Source: Streptomyces minutiscleroticus
Lineage (GTDB): Bacteria; Actinomycetota; Actinomycetes; Streptomycetales; Streptomycetaceae
DNA: 64,000 nt
Direction of reading: 5' to 3'
Assembly: GCF_014650875.1 (NCBI RefSeq)
Contig: NZ_BMVU01000002.1
Coordinates: 186,001-250,000 of the forward strand
The notes beneath the pieces were generated by a model. That model had not been told where the DNA came from and did not search any database. It saw only the letters and a program-made list of their open reading frames with translations. The position numbers and the translations under genes are program-made. Below, one piece after another: positions 33,032-40,118 of the stretch. Every line of letters starts with the position of its first letter. Position 1 is the first letter of the stretch.

Positions 33032-34463
33032 TCTTCCCCGGAAGGCGGTCACCCGCACCGCCAAGCTCGCCGCGCTGCCGCTGGGGTTCGCGGGACGGGC
33101 TACATGGGGCCTGGGCAAACGCATCGGCGGCAGGCCGGCGGAGATCGTGGGCCGGGAACTGCAGCAGCGCACGGCCGAGCAACTGTTCAAGGTCCTCGGC
33201 GAGCTGAAGGGCGGAGCCATGAAGTTCGGGCAGGCGCTGTCCGTCTTCGAGTCGGCGCTGCCCGAGGAGATCGCCGGTCCGTACCGCGCGGCCCTGACCA
33301 GACTGCAGGAGGCGGCACCGCCGATGCCGACCCGCACGGTGCACTCCGTGCTCGCCGAACGGCTCGGCGAGGACTGGCGGGAGCTGTTCCGGGAGTTCGA
33401 GGACAAGCCCTCGGCGGCGGCCTCGATCGGCCAGGTGCACCGCGCCGTCTGGCACGACGGCCGCGAGGTCGCGGTCAAGGTGCAGTACCCCGGCGCCGGC
33501 GAGGCCCTGCTCTCCGACCTCACGCAACTCGGCCGCTTCGCCCGGCTGCTGGGCCCCCTGATCCCCGGCATGGACGTCAAACCGCTGATCACGGAGTTGC
33601 GCGACCGGGTCTCCGAGGAGCTCGACTACGGCCTGGAGGCGCGGGCGCAGCGCGCGCACGCGGAGGAGTTCGCGGACGACCCCGACATCCTGGTGCCGCA
33701 GGTGGTGCACCAGTGCGACGAGGTGCTGGTGACCGAGTGGATCGACGGGGTCCCGCTGTCGGAGGTGATCACCGACGGCACGCCGGACCAGCGGAACCGC
33801 GCCGGACAGCTGCTGGCCCGGTTCCTCTTCTCCGGACCGGCGCGCACGGGGCTGCTCCACGCCGACCCGCACCCGGGCAACTTCCGTCTGCTGCCCGGCG
33901 GCCCCGGCGGCGAGGACGACTGGCGGCTCGGCGTCCTCGACTTCGGCACGGTGGACCGGCTGCCGGGCGGCCTGCCGCCGACGATCGGCCATTCGCTGCG
34001 GATGGCGCTCGACGGCGAGGCCGAGACGGTCCACGCCCTGCTGTGCGAGGAGGGCTTCGTCAAGGAGTCCCTGGACCTGGACCCCGACGCGGTGCTGGAC
34101 TACCTGCTGCCGATCATCGAACCGGCCCAGGTCGACGAGTTCACCTTCACCCGCGGTTGGATGCGCGGCCAGGCCGCCCGCATAGCCGACCCCCGCTCCC
34201 CCGCCCACCAGCTCGGCAAGCAGCTCAACCTGCCCCCGGCATACCTGCTGATCCACCGGGTCACGCTGAGCACCATAGGCGTCCTGTGCCAGCTGGGCGC
34301 GACGGTGCGCCTGCGCGACGAGCTCGAGACCTGGCTGCCGGGCTTCGTCCCCGAGGAGGACGGGGAGCAGCAGAGGTCCGGGGCCGACGGGACGACCGAG
34401 GACGACGGGACGTTCGGCGAGGACGGGGCGGCCGTGGAGGACGAGAGGGCCGCGGAGGGCTGA
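33024..34463 (+). CDS. ABC1/UbiB-family atypical kinase
   Basis: Protein of 479 residues, ATG at 33024, overlapping the ThiF-like gene. The ABC1 signature KGGAMKFGQALS (KxGQ) is followed by SIGQVHRAVWHDGREVAVKVQYPG (Ala-rich loop and catalytic Lys), EELDYGLEARAQ, LLHADPHPGNFRLL and LGVLDFGTVDRLP (metal-binding DFG). UbiB-type kinases support lipid/quinone metabolism and have ATPase rather than clear protein-kinase activity. A disordered acidic tail closes the protein. The M. tuberculosis counterpart (Rv3197) also neighbours whiB7, so the position next to wblC is an ancient linkage. Confidence 0.92.
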   Translation: MSDLPRKAVTRTAKLAALPLGFAGRATWGLGKRIGGRPAEIVGRELQQRTAEQLFKVLGELKGGAMKFGQALSVFESALPEEIAGPYRAALTRLQEAAPPMPTRTVHSVLAERLGEDWRELFREFEDKPSAAASIGQVHRAVWHDGREVAVKVQYPGAGEALLSDLTQLGRFARLLGPLIPGMDVKPLITELRDRVSEELDYGLEARAQRAHAEEFADDPDILVPQVVHQCDEVLVTEWIDGVPLSEVITDGTPDQRNRAGQLLARFLFSGPARTGLLHADPHPGNFRLLPGGPGGEDDWRLGVLDFGTVDRLPGGLPPTIGHSLRMALDGEAETVHALLCEEGFVKESLDLDPDAVLDYLLPIIEPAQVDEFTFTRGWMRGQAARIADPRSPAHQLGKQLNLPPAYLLIHRVTLSTIGVLCQLGATVRLRDELETWLPGFVPEEDGEQQRSGADGTTEDDGTFGEDGAAVEDERAAEG

Positions 34464-34644
34464 GGAACGCGGCGCGCCGACTCCCGCCTGGGCGCCTGCG
34501 TCCCCCAGGGCACGGCCGGCGAGCCGGCCGGACGGTGCCGTTGGCCCTCGCCACCCGCGCCGGAGCCACCGGCCCGCGCTCGGTCGGCCGGTCGGGGACG
34601 GAGCCGGGCGGTTCGCGGGTCCGGTCGGCCGGGACGGGACGTGC

Positions 34645-34678
34645 CGCGGGGGCCGGCCCGTCGGGACCGGCCCCCGCG
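34645..34678. terminator. bidirectional terminator, ABC1 operon / wblC operon
   Basis: Perfect 12-bp stem (34645-34656 with 34667-34678) and 10-base loop between the convergent ABC1-kinase gene and the gene following wblC. The remaining 34464-34726 holds nothing recognisable. Confidence 0.75.
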
Positions 34679-34726
34679 AGGAGCTGTGCCTTGGTTCTCC
34701 TGACCCTGCCGGGCCGTCCTGCTGCC

Positions 34727-35050
34727 CTACTGCATGACGGCCATGGCGAGCGCACGGCGGGCGCGCAGCGAGGCGCGCTCGGCCCGGCGCTGCAGCCGGC
34801 GGGCGGCCACCAGGCGTACGGCCCGGCGCTCGCGCTCCGCCTGGCGCAGCTGGTCCTGCATATGCGCACGGGCCAGGGCTTCTGGGATGAGTTGCATCTC
34901 TCGGGTCCTGTTCTGACGCGAGTCGTTCGCGCCGGTCATGGTGAAGTCTGGGATCGCGGAGCCGGCGGGCTCGCTCGTGGACGGCTTCATCGGGGCCTGC
35001 TTCTTGGGGTCGTGCGTCAGGGGGCGATCGATGGTTCCGGTGATGTTCAT
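34727..35050 (-). CDS. hypothetical basic protein coupled to wblC
   Basis: Protein of 107 residues whose ATG (35050) overlaps the wblC stop as ATGA, so it should be made whenever wblC is. The first ~55 residues are polar and disordered (TIDRPLTHDPKKQAPM). The remainder is a strongly basic helix (MQDQLRQAERERRAVRLVAARRLQRRAERASLRARRALA) that could bind nucleic acid or ribosome. No known domain is recognised. Co-regulation with an antibiotic-induced WhiB7 regulator suggests a role in translation stress or in modulating WblC (inference). Confidence 0.7.
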   Translation of the reverse strand: MNITGTIDRPLTHDPKKQAPMKPSTSEPAGSAIPDFTMTGANDSRQNRTREMQLIPEALARAHMQDQLRQAERERRAVRLVAARRLQRRAERASLRARRALAMAVMQ

Positions 35051-35415
35051 GCCGAGACCGGGTTCTTGCGCGGGCGGCCACGCGGCCGCTTGCGGGCCAC
35101 GACCACACCCTGGACGAACAGTTCGCCGCCCCAGACACCCCAGGGCTCGCGCCGCTCCTTGGCGCCGGCGAGGCAGGCCTCGATCAGCGGGCAGGTGCGG
35201 CAGAGGGACTTGGCGTACTCGACGTCGGCCGGCGACTCGGCGAAGAAGACCTCCGGGTCGTAGGAGCGGCAGGGGACGGGTACGCCGAGGTTCTCGATGG
35301 CGTCGTCGAGCGCGGTGAGCGCGGTGAGCGGGGTCAAGGCGGGGTCCTCCGTGAGGCCGGGCGGGGGGATCGTTTCGGAAGGCGGTACGGACGGGGCGTG
35401 CGCTTCGAGTTGCAC
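35047..35415 (-). CDS. wblC: WhiB7-type regulator WblC
   Basis: Protein of 122 residues, GTG start at 35415 with GAGGAAG upstream. The WhiB [4Fe-4S] cysteines are present: C in VPVPCRSYDPE, then SLCRTCPLIEAC. The GVWGG turn (EPWGVWGGELF) and a C-terminal AT-hook (RPRGRPRK) identify the WhiB7/WblC subgroup. In the known system it binds the vegetative sigma factor and AT-rich DNA upstream of -35 elements and activates intrinsic resistance to ribosome-targeting antibiotics, including its own gene. Its ~600-nt leader contains a promoter with an AT-tract, an upstream ORF, hairpins and a terminator (separate entries). The stop overlaps the next gene. Confidence 0.96.
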   Translation of the reverse strand: MQLEAHAPSVPPSETIPPPGLTEDPALTPLTALTALDDAIENLGVPVPCRSYDPEVFFAESPADVEYAKSLCRTCPLIEACLAGAKERREPWGVWGGELFVQGVVVARKRPRGRPRKNPVSA

Positions 35416-35522
35416 GGTGTTTCTTCCTCGTCTGGTCGTTCCGGCCTGTTGGCCGGGGGTCGGCTGGTACCGGGGGTCGTTCTAGTCCCGAGGCCCCTTC
35501 GCTCCGCCGTCCCCGTTCGGGG

Positions 35523-35565
35523 AAAACAGAAGGGCCGCGGATCCCGGGTGGGGTTCCGCGGCCCT
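35523..35565 (-). terminator. wblC attenuator: intrinsic terminator in leader
   Basis: On the minus strand a perfect 11-bp stem (35565-35555 with 35541-35531) and 13-base loop, followed by CTGTTTTCC (35529-35521), a true U-tract and rare in this genome. It lies 24 bases after the upstream ORF's stop and 106 bases before the wblC start. Transcripts should end here unless the leader folds otherwise. Confidence 0.88.
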
Positions 35566-35575
35566 GAAGGCGCCG

Positions 35576-35594
35576 GCCTGATCGCCGATCAGGC
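35576..35594 (-). promoter_or_regulatory. hairpin covering the upstream ORF stop codon
   Basis: GCCTGATC (35594-35587), 3-base loop, GATCAGGC (35583-35576), a perfect 8-bp stem. The TGA of the upstream ORF (35591-35589) is inside it. A ribosome at the stop would melt this hairpin; an absent or stalled ribosome would leave it or alternative pairings, the geometry expected for a translation-controlled switch. Confidence 0.65.
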
Positions 35595-35906
35595 TGGATC
35601 ACTCCAGGGTTCAGGCCCACGGAAGGCCCACATCGTGTGGTGCTTGGACTGCTTGCGGGATCCGGCACCGGCCGCCGCAAAGGCATAGGCCTGAGCCTGT
35701 GCCTCTACTGCTTCCAGTGCCTGGGTCGGTCGCTCGCTCCGCTCACGCACGGGCAGGCCCGCGAGAGACAGGGAGGACGCCGGACGGACGGCAGCGATGC
35801 CGGACAGACCGGTGCCCGGGTTCGAGAAGCCGAGCAGGCACGTGGAGACGACCGAGCGATCGGTCATTTTGACGGTGCTGATGGAGCGGGTGTTGATGCT
35901 GATCAC
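35589..35906 (-). CDS. upstream leader ORF of wblC (105 codons)
   Basis: GTG start at 35906 preceded by GGAGG eight bases upstream; the 105-residue product begins MISINTRSISTVKMTDRSVV and ends HHTMWAFRGPEPWSDPA. The first half has strong GC3 bias and looks truly coding. The second half has a run of codons unusual here (GCA, GAA, GTA, GCA, TAT, TTT). No domain is recognised. Its position between the wblC promoter and the terminator suggests that translation of this ORF senses ribosome inhibition and controls read-through (inference, consistent with described whiB7 leader control). Confidence 0.7.
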   Translation of the reverse strand: MISINTRSISTVKMTDRSVVSTCLLGFSNPGTGLSGIAAVRPASSLSLAGLPVRERSERPTQALEAVEAQAQAYAFAAAGAGSRKQSKHHTMWAFRGPEPWSDPA

Positions 35907-36018
35907 TGGAATCGCCTCCTCTCGGCGTCTCGGGGGCCGGTGCGAGAACCGGCCCGAAGGGCCTTCAGTACAGCACGGAACCGGGGCCTTCGAGAAGGCC
36001 GCCGTTCCCGTGGCTTAG

Positions 36019-36058
36019 AACCTATGGGGATTGCTGGGGCATGCGCAAACTATTTTTT
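36019..36058 (-). promoter_or_regulatory. WblC-type autoregulated promoter of wblC
   Basis: Minus strand: an AT-tract complementary to TATTTTTT (36051-36058), TTGCGC (36048-36043), 18 bases, TAGGTT (36024-36019). An AT-rich block right before the -35 is the WhiB7/WblC recognition pattern. Predicted start is near 36012, giving a ~600-nt leader. Confidence 0.8.
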
Positions 36059-36071
36059 CGACGAGTTCGTT

Positions 36072-38267
36072 TCAGTCCTCATCCTCTTCCGCCTCAGGCT
36101 CCTGTCCTGCGCAAATGGCCAGTACATCGGCGCCGTAGCGATGAAGCTTGCGCACTCCGACGCCGGGGATGCGGGCGAGCTCGCCCTCGTCGTCCGGCAC
36201 GGTCTCGGCGATCGCCATGAGTGTCTTGTCGGTGAAGACGCAGAAGGCGGGCTGCCCGCTGCGCCGCGCCTGCGTCTCGCGCCACTCCCGCAGCCGCTCG
36301 TAGACGCCCTCGTCCATGTCGGAGGGGCAGTCCTCGCAGCGCATCAGCTTCATCTCGCCGGCGTCGGTCAGCGTGCGGCCGCAGACCCGGCACCGGGCGG
36401 GCGTTCTGCTTCTGCGTCTGGGGGCGACGGCGGAGTGCGACGTGTACCCGCGCTCGACGCCGCCGGATCCGGCGGCGCCCGTCCGCCCGGCGGTGGTGAC
36501 GGAGCCGGGCCGCAGACCGTCGAGGAAGCGGCTGGCCCGGCGGTTGGGCCGCCCGCCGGGCGAACGGGAGAGCGCCCAGGAGACGTGGAGCTGTTCACGG
36601 GCGCGGGTGACGCCGACGTACAGCAGGCGGCGCTCCTCCTCTATCTGCTCGTCGGTCCTCGCGTAGGTGATCGGCATCATGCCCTCGGCGACGCCGACCA
36701 GGAAGACGACGTCCCACTCGAGTCCCTTGGCGGAGTGCAGCGAGGCGAGGGTGACGCCCTGGACGGTCGGGGCGTGCTGGGCGTTGGCCCGCTCGTCCAG
36801 TTCGGCGACCAGGTCGGAGAGGGTGGCGTCGGGCTTGGCGGCTGCGAAGTCCTGCGCGAGGTTCACCAGCGCGGCCAGGGACTCCCAGCGCTCGCGGACG
36901 GCCCCGGAGCCGGCGGGGGGCTCCGTCGTCCAGCCCTCGCCCGACAGCACGGCGCGCACCTGGGAGGGCAGGTCGACGGCGCCGTCGAGGAGCGAGTCGT
37001 TCCCGCCGAAGCGGGCGGCTCCGCGCAGGGCGATGCCCGCCTTGCGGACCTCGGGCCGGTCGAAGAAGCGCTCGGCGCCGCGCAGCTGGTAGGGCACGCC
37101 GGCGTCGGCGAGGGCCTGCTCGTAGATCTCGGACTGGGAGTTCGTGCGGAACAGGACGGCGATCTCGGCGGCCGGGACGCCGGAGGCGATGAGGTCGCGG
37201 ATGCGGCGGGCGGCGCCCTCCGCCTCGGCGGGCTCGTCGGTGTACTCCGTGTAGGTCGGCTCGGGGCCGGGCTCGCGCTGGGAGACCAGCTCCAGGCGGT
37301 GGTCGGCGGCACGGCCGCGGGCCTGGGCGAGCAGGCCGTTGGCGAGGCGGACCACCTGCGGCGTGGAGCGGTAGTCCCGGACGAGCTTGACGACGGTGGC
37401 GCCCGGGTGGCGCGTGCGGAAGTCGAGGAGGTGGTCGGGCGTTGCACCGGTGAACGAGTAGATCGTCTGGCTGGCGTCGCCGACGACGCACAGGCTGTCC
37501 CGGTCGCCGAGCCACAGCTCCAGCAGACGCTGCTGCAGGGGGCTGACGTCCTGGTACTCGTCGACGACGAAGTGCTGGTACTGGGCGCGCACCTCCTCGG
37601 CGATGTCGTGGCGGTCCTGGAGGATGCCGACGGTCAGCAGCAGGACGTCCTCGAAGTCGATGACGCCGCGGTCGCGCTTGAGGTCCTCGTAGGCGGCGTA
37701 GAGCTGGGCGATCTCCGCCGGGTCCCGGGGCGCCTCCCGGCCGGCCTTGGCCGCCGCGGCCGTGTAGTCGGCGGGGACGGTCTGGGTGACCTTGGACCAC
37801 TCGATCTCGCCGGTGACGTCGCGCAGCTCCCCGCGGTCGAGGCGGACCCGGCAGCCGGCCGCGGCCTCGGCGACGAGCTGGATCTTGCGGTCGACCAGGC
37901 GCGGGAGGCTGCCGCCGACCGCGCGGGGCCAGAAGTACTGCAACTGGCGCAGCGCGGCCGAGTGGAACGTGCGGGCCTGCACCCCGGAGGCGCCGAGCTG
38001 GCGCAGCCGGCCGCGCATCTCGCCGGCGGCGCGGTTGGTGAACGTGACGGCGAGCACACTGGAGGGCTGGAGTATCCCGGCCCGCACCCCGTAGGCGATG
38101 CGGTGGGTGATCGCCCGCGTCTTGCCCGTGCCGGCTCCCGCCAGCACGCACACCGGACCGTGCAGGGCGGTGGCGACCGCGCGCTGCTCGGGGTCGAGCC
38201 CGTCGAGCACCGCGTCTGCCGTGTCCGGGACCTGCGGGAAGAGGGTGGAGTGCGTTGCTGCTGTCAC
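36072..38267 (-). CDS. uvrD2: UvrD2-like DNA helicase with HRDC domain
   Basis: Protein of 731 residues, SF1A helicase. The GTG at 38267 gives VTAATHSTLFPQ. Motifs in order: Q-motif LDPEQRAVATAL, Walker A LAGAGTGKTRAI, TFTNRAAGEMRGRL (Ia), FVVDEYQDVSPLQQ (II), VGDASQTIYSFTGA (III), VKLVRDYRSTPQVV (IV), TLASLHSAKGLEWDVVFLVGV (V), RLLYVGVTRAREQL (VI). A four-cysteine zinc motif (CRVCG...CEDC) near 600 and a C-terminal HRDC domain (RIPGVGVRKLHRYGADVLAI) mark the mycobacterial UvrD2 type. It unwinds 3'-5' in DNA repair. Its 5' region carries the second copy of the DnaA-box element, 40-73 bp before the start. Confidence 0.93.
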   Translation of the reverse strand: MTAATHSTLFPQVPDTADAVLDGLDPEQRAVATALHGPVCVLAGAGTGKTRAITHRIAYGVRAGILQPSSVLAVTFTNRAAGEMRGRLRQLGASGVQARTFHSAALRQLQYFWPRAVGGSLPRLVDRKIQLVAEAAAGCRVRLDRGELRDVTGEIEWSKVTQTVPADYTAAAAKAGREAPRDPAEIAQLYAAYEDLKRDRGVIDFEDVLLLTVGILQDRHDIAEEVRAQYQHFVVDEYQDVSPLQQRLLELWLGDRDSLCVVGDASQTIYSFTGATPDHLLDFRTRHPGATVVKLVRDYRSTPQVVRLANGLLAQARGRAADHRLELVSQREPGPEPTYTEYTDEPAEAEGAARRIRDLIASGVPAAEIAVLFRTNSQSEIYEQALADAGVPYQLRGAERFFDRPEVRKAGIALRGAARFGGNDSLLDGAVDLPSQVRAVLSGEGWTTEPPAGSGAVRERWESLAALVNLAQDFAAAKPDATLSDLVAELDERANAQHAPTVQGVTLASLHSAKGLEWDVVFLVGVAEGMMPITYARTDEQIEEERRLLYVGVTRAREQLHVSWALSRSPGGRPNRRASRFLDGLRPGSVTTAGRTGAAGSGGVERGYTSHSAVAPRRRSRTPARCRVCGRTLTDAGEMKLMRCEDCPSDMDEGVYERLREWRETQARRSGQPAFCVFTDKTLMAIAETVPDDEGELARIPGVGVRKLHRYGADVLAICAGQEPEAEEDED

Positions 38268-38305
38268 CCCGCCATGCTGCCAGGTCGCCGCGGACGGGTG
38301 CGCAG

Positions 38306-38340
38306 GTTGTCCACAGGCGACCCCTCGCAGTCGTACTAAT
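38306..38340 (+). promoter_or_regulatory. 35-bp composite element with DnaA box, copy 2
   Basis: GTTGTCCACAGGC (38306-38318), 12 bases, TCGTACTAAT (38331-38340). It contains the DnaA box TTGTCCACA (38307-38315) and matches copy 1 in both blocks and in spacing, while the 12-bp spacers differ. It lies between divergent uvrD2 and mycoredoxin genes, close to uvrD2. Confidence 0.6.
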
Positions 38341-38637
38341 GCGGCAGGCGACGCTTCCCACCGGGCAGGACGGGCCACCGGACACGGGTCCCCCGCCGGT
38401 CCGCCCGCGTCCGCGGCTCCCGTTCCGCCCGCGTCCGCGGCTGTCGGCCCGCCCCTTCACCAGTGGTTTCCGGCCCGCTCCCTCCTACGGCTCCCGGTCC
38501 GCCCCGTGCGCTCAGGAACCGCCTTCGCCCGCGGCTTCCGGCCCGCTTCCTCCGCGGCACCGGCCCTACGGCACCGGAGCCCCGTACGCACCCGCACGCG
38601 GCCCGGGTCGGGGGCACGGGCATGGGGGCGCGCGTGC
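38341..38637. other. intergenic region between uvrD2 and mycoredoxin, no gene supported
   Basis: Nearly 300 bp without a convincing gene. It contains an 18-bp direct repeat (CCGCCCGCGTCCGCGGCT at 38401 and 38425, period 24) followed by degenerate CCGGCCCGC-type repeats. The regulatory sites lie at its two ends. Confidence 0.5.
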
Positions 38638-38664
38638 GGGAATGGCCGACCCGTCGCGTACGTT
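38638..38664 (+). promoter_or_regulatory. sigma-R promoter of mycoredoxin gene
   Basis: GGGAAT (38638-38643), exactly 18 bases, GTT (38662-38664): same geometry as the promoter of sigR in this window. The start point would be near 38671, about 45 bases before the mycoredoxin ATG. Confidence 0.85.
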
Positions 38665-38716
38665 CCTACCACTGCGTGCGAGTACGCACCCCCTGCAGCG
38701 AAGGAGCGCGAGAGAC

Positions 38717-38959
38717 ATGCCGGGCACCGTGACGATGTACAGCACCACGTGGTGCGGCTACTGCCGTCGGCTGAAGAGCCAGCTGGACCGCGAGGGCATC
38801 GCGTACAACGAGATCAACATCGAGCAGGACCCGGAGTCCGCCGCGTTCGTCGAGAAGGCGAACGGCGGGAACCAGACGGTCCCGACCGTCCTCTTCCCGG
38901 ACGGTTCGACGCTGACGAACCCGAGCCTCGCCCAGGTGAAGCAGGCCCTCGGCGTCTGA
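38717..38959 (+). CDS. mycoredoxin (glutaredoxin-like, mycothiol-dependent)
   Basis: Protein of 80 residues, ATG 38717 behind AAGGAG. Thioredoxin fold with the active site TTWCGYCRRL (CGYC) and the cis-proline TVPTVLFPDG; a conserved TNPSLAQVKQAL helix ends it. Mycoredoxins reduce protein-mycothiol mixed disulfides in actinobacteria. The M. tuberculosis gene (Rv3198A) is likewise next to uvrD2 and nudC. The sigma-R promoter upstream places it in the same thiol-stress regulon as sigR-rsrA at 4-5 kb. Confidence 0.95.
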   Translation: MPGTVTMYSTTWCGYCRRLKSQLDREGIAYNEINIEQDPESAAFVEKANGGNQTVPTVLFPDGSTLTNPSLAQVKQALGV

Positions 38960-38978
38960 GGCACAGACGCGCAGCCCA

Positions 38979-39016
38979 CGAAGCCCCCGTCCGCGGATCG
39001 CCGGACGGGGGCTTCG
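38979..39016. terminator. bidirectional terminator, mycoredoxin / nudC
   Basis: Perfect 15-bp stem (38979-38993 with 39002-39016) and 8-base loop between two convergent stops. Confidence 0.85.
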
Positions 39017-39051
39017 CCGTGCCCGCGGCCGTGAAGCGCGGGGCCCCCGCC

Positions 39052-39999
39052 CTACGCGGTGCCGCCCGGCCTCGTCAGGGGCTTGCCGTACCAGAGCTCG
39101 ATCAGGCGGGCGGCGATGGAGATGCCGCTGGGGGGCAGGACCTCGCCGGACTCGAAGGCGGCCTTCAGCTCGTCCCGGGAGAACCAGCGCGCCTCGTGGA
39201 TCTCCTCGCCGTCGACGTCGATCTCGGACGAGGTGGCGCGGGCCATGAAGCCGAGCATCAGGCTGGAGGGGAAGGGCCAGGGCTGGCTGGCCACGTAGGA
39301 GACCTCCCCGACGAGGACGCCCGCCTCCTCGAAGACCTCGCGGCGCACGGACTGCTCGATGGACTCCCCGGGCTCGACGAAGCCGGCGAGCGTGGAGAAG
39401 CGGCCCTCGGGCCAGTGCACCTGGCGGCCCAGCAGGATGCGGTCGTCGTCGTCCGTGACCGCCATGATCACGGCGGGATCGGTGCGCGGGTAGTGCTCGG
39501 CGCCGCACGCGGGGCAGCGGCGGATGTGCCCGGCCGCCGCGATGACCGTGCGTTCGCCGCAGCGGGAGCAGAAGCGGTGCAGGCGCTGCCAGTTCTCCAG
39601 GGCGACCGCGTGCACCATGAGGCCGGCGTCGCGGGGCGACAGCAGCAGGCCCGCCTCGCGCAGGCCGGCCGGGCGCGCGGACTGGTCCATGCGTCCGGGC
39701 AGCGCGTCCTTCTGGAGGGCGAAGTAGCTGACGCCGTCGTCGTCGGTGCCCAGGAAGTAGCGGTGGGCTTCGGTGAGCGGGGCCTCGAAGGACGGGGTCA
39801 TGACGAGTTCGGTGGTGCCGTCCGCCGTCTCGTCGATGAGGACCTGGCCGCCGGAGACCACGAAGACGCGGGTCGTGGGGTGGCTCCACGCCGCCGCGAG
39901 CCAGGCCTCGTCGAGCCGGTGGTGGGCGGCGCGGTCGATGCCGCTCGGGGCGGTGAGCGAGATGGGACGGTCGGCGGTGTGGTCGGTCCAGGTGGTCAC
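39052..39999 (-). CDS. nudC: NAD(H) pyrophosphatase NudC
   Basis: Protein of 315 residues, GTG start 39999 with GGAAG five bases upstream. A zinc ribbon (FCSRCGERT ... RRCPACGAEHYPRTDP, residues ~150-185) precedes the Nudix box GFVEPGESIEQSVRREVFEEAGV. The NADH-specific downstream motif SQPWPFPSSLMLGF is present. The family cleaves NADH/NAD to NMNH/NMN and AMP and removes NAD caps from RNA in other bacteria. It is convergent with mycoredoxin and follows the M20 peptidase gene by 119 bp. Confidence 0.95.
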   Translation of the reverse strand: MTTWTDHTADRPISLTAPSGIDRAAHHRLDEAWLAAAWSHPTTRVFVVSGGQVLIDETADGTTELVMTPSFEAPLTEAHRYFLGTDDDGVSYFALQKDALPGRMDQSARPAGLREAGLLLSPRDAGLMVHAVALENWQRLHRFCSRCGERTVIAAAGHIRRCPACGAEHYPRTDPAVIMAVTDDDDRILLGRQVHWPEGRFSTLAGFVEPGESIEQSVRREVFEEAGVLVGEVSYVASQPWPFPSSLMLGFMARATSSEIDVDGEEIHEARWFSRDELKAAFESGEVLPPSGISIAARLIELWYGKPLTRPGGTA

Positions 40000-40118
40000 G
40001 GGTGCTTCCAACTCCCCCGGTGCAAAGGGTGATTCAGCGGGATGTACGGCAGTACTCGGCGGGGTGGGGCGGGTCCGGTCCCCGCCCGAGCGGGTCCGGC
40101 GCGTGCGGGGCGGTCTCC

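Noticed and set aside
35637..38339. A 900-codon plus-strand frame
   Set aside because: Antisense to uvrD2 and the wblC leader; no domain is visible and its composition is that of a GC-frame artefact.
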